The notes under the pieces were generated by a model, which was not told the origin of the DNA, ran no database searches, and saw nothing but the letters and a program-made list of their open reading frames with translations. From Planctomycetota bacterium (GTDB lineage: Bacteria > Planctomycetota > Planctomycetia > Pirellulales > UBA7805), in contig QQVP01000089.1 in assembly GCA_003389215.1 (NCBI GenBank), forward strand, positions 1-64,000: a stretch of 64,000 bases of DNA, written 5' to 3'. Both the position numbers and the translations under genes were made by a program. Position 1 is the first letter of the stretch. Every line of letters begins with the position of its first letter. This document shows, piece after piece, positions 62,644 to 64,000 of this stretch.

Positions 62644-64000
62644 ATGGCCACGGCGCCGCAAGCCACCGCACGATCGGCGACCGCGCGCCGTTCCGCCTCG
62701 GGCGACGACGGCCTGTTCGATCGGCAGCCGCCCGCCAATCTCGAGGCGGAGCGGAACATGCTCGGCAGCATTCTGCTCGTTCCCGAGGTCTGCGACGACA
62801 TCGCCTTGATCGTCCGCGCAGAGGATCTCTACGACGACGCCCATCAGAAGATCTTTCGCCAGATGCTGGCGCTGCACGAAGCGAGCCAGCGCATTGACGT
62901 CACGCTGCTGATCGAGCGGCTCAAGTCGGCGGGCGAGTTCGAGTCCGTCGGCGGCGCGGCCACGTTGGCAGAGTTGGCCCAAAGTGTGCCGACCGCGGCC
63001 AACGCCGAGTACTACGCCCGCATCGTTCACGACAAGGCGAACCTGCGAAATCTGATTCGCACGACCACGGAGATCATTCGCGACGCCTACGAACAGGCCG
63101 AGTCGAGTCGCGAAATGCTCAATCGGGCTGAAGAGCGGATCTTCGCCATCCGCGACGAGCGCGACACGGGCACGCTCAATCCGATGAAGGACGTCTTGCT
63201 CGAGGCGTTCGAGGAAATCGACGCCCGCATGAAACATGGCGGCGCGTCGGGCCTGTCGACCGGGTTTGGCGATCTCGACCGGCTCACGGGTGGTCTTCAT
63301 GGTTCGGAATTGATCATCATTGCCGGCCGTCCGAGTATGGGCAAAACGGCGCTGGCGGCCAACATTGCCGAGTATGTCGCCGTCGAGGCCGACCAGACGA
63401 CGCTCTTTGTCAGCCTGGAAATGTCGCGGCTGGAACTGGTCCAGCGCATCATGTGTTCCAGCGGCGAGATTTCGGGCGAGAAGTTCCGCAGCGGTTATCT
63501 TTCCGCCGACGATCACCAGAAGCTGATCGAGGTTTCGGCGAAACTCGGCAAGAGTCCCATGTTCATCGACGACTCGCCCAGCCGAACGGTGACCGAGATT
63601 GCGGCCACGGCGCGACGGCTCAAGCGGCGCGAGGGCCTGAGCCTGATCGTGCTCGACTATCTGCAGCTGATCCAGCCGGACGATCCCTCCGACCCGCGAC
63701 AGGAGCAGGTCGCCAAGATGGCCCGCCGGCTGAAGGTGCTGGCACGCGAAATGGAAGTGCCGGTAATTTGTCTGGCTCAGCTCAATCGCCAGGCGGAGAT
63801 GACGAAGGATAACCGGCCGAAACTCAGCCATCTTCGTGAAAGCGGTGCCATCGAGCAGGATGCCGACGTCGTGATGATGGTGCACCGCGAAGAGTACTAT
63901 CTGAGCGCCCAGGAGCGCCAGGCGCTCAAGGATCAGGGCAATCCCAACAACATTCTCGGCGAGGCCGACGTGATCGTGGCCAAACAGCGTAACGGTCCGA
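62644..64000 (+). CDS. dnaB: Replicative DNA helicase DnaB, 3' end missing
   Basis: The frame runs past the window end; 452 codons are visible. N-terminal domain: PPANLEAERNMLGSILLVPE (about 29-48). Linker helix, then the RecA-like ATPase: GFGDLDRLTGGLHGSELIIIAGRPSMGKT with K234, ADQTTLFVSLEMS, Walker B LIVLDYLQLI, RESGAIEQDADVVMM and the arginine finger segment EADVIVAKQRNGP at the end. It unwinds DNA at the fork. The ordering rpsF-ssb-rplI-dnaB is common. Confidence 0.96.
   Translation, partial: MATAPQATARSATARRSASGDDGLFDRQPPANLEAERNMLGSILLVPEVCDDIALIVRAEDLYDDAHQKIFRQMLALHEASQRIDVTLLIERLKSAGEFESVGGAATLAELAQSVPTAANAEYYARIVHDKANLRNLIRTTTEIIRDAYEQAESSREMLNRAEERIFAIRDERDTGTLNPMKDVLLEAFEEIDARMKHGGASGLSTGFGDLDRLTGGLHGSELIIIAGRPSMGKTALAANIAEYVAVEADQTTLFVSLEMSRLELVQRIMCSSGEISGEKFRSGYLSADDHQKLIEVSAKLGKSPMFIDDSPSRTVTEIAATARRLKRREGLSLIVLDYLQLIQPDDPSDPRQEQVAKMARRLKVLAREMEVPVICLAQLNRQAEMTKDNRPKLSHLRESGAIEQDADVVMMVHREEYYLSAQERQALKDQGNPNNILGEADVIVAKQRNGP

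Overview
The window reads as ordinary chromosome of a planctomycete, most likely of the Pirellula/Lacipirellula side of the phylum. The evidence is a GC-rich sequence with many lineage-typical proteins: a GYF_2-domain membrane protein with a zinc ribbon, a DUF1573 periplasmic protein, an HTTM membrane protein, a DUF6807 secreted protein, an orphan MraZ and a short UvrC. No rRNA, tRNA, CRISPR array, prophage or intact transposase was seen. The placement is an inference from gene families, not from a marker-gene comparison.

Layout. 1-4.1 kb: end of a surface-polysaccharide locus (degenerate BY-kinase-like P-loop protein, two sugar-nucleotide epimerases, a DPM1-type glycosyltransferase). 4.3-9.4 kb: sugar phosphate metabolism (phosphofructokinase, phosphoglucomutase, a GlmM-like mutase). 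9.7-16.7 kb: a secreted EF-hand/Cys-repeat protein, acetyl-CoA synthetase with two tiny membrane ORFs on either side, a DUF6807 protein and a HTH protein. 17-25.4 kb: pyrG, DUF1844, mraZ with candidate operator boxes, uvrC, a 24-bp minisatellite running into dedA, apbE and a cytochrome c'-like protein. 25.5-36.4 kb: lipoproteins, a ClpP paralogue, the GYF_2 protein, a membrane-inserted P-loop NTPase, a small Cys-rich secreted protein, an HTTM pair and an NtrC-type regulator. 37-46.2 kb: a NarL-type regulator, a Xer recombinase, a surface lipoprotein, a BshB1-like deacetylase, an M32 carboxypeptidase, a zinc-ribbon membrane protein and DUF1573. 46.6-64 kb: an NHLRC2-like thioredoxin/NHL protein, then the housekeeping run ffh-rpsP-trmD-rplS-yraN, rph-argF-argD-argB on the minus strand, and glmU(N)-prs-rplY-pth-rpsF-ssb-rplI-dnaB.

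How the genes fit together. The mutases, the stand-alone uridylyltransferase and the epimerases can supply sugar nucleotides for the envelope. argB-argD-argF give three steps of arginine synthesis. The ffh-to-dnaB stretch is translation, secretion and replication machinery.

The least-explained signals are not gene families. They are (i) a 112-bp dispersed element with palindromic ends present twice (2054-2165 and 43131-43242), one copy supplying the stop codon of an epimerase; (ii) a 160-bp MITE-like element (7451-7610) with matching ends and flanking TA; (iii) paired TGGG...CCCA boxes upstream of mraZ; (iv) the minisatellite whose unit variant makes the dedA stop codon; and (v) two secreted Cys-rich proteins. 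I found no clear new defence or biosynthetic system.
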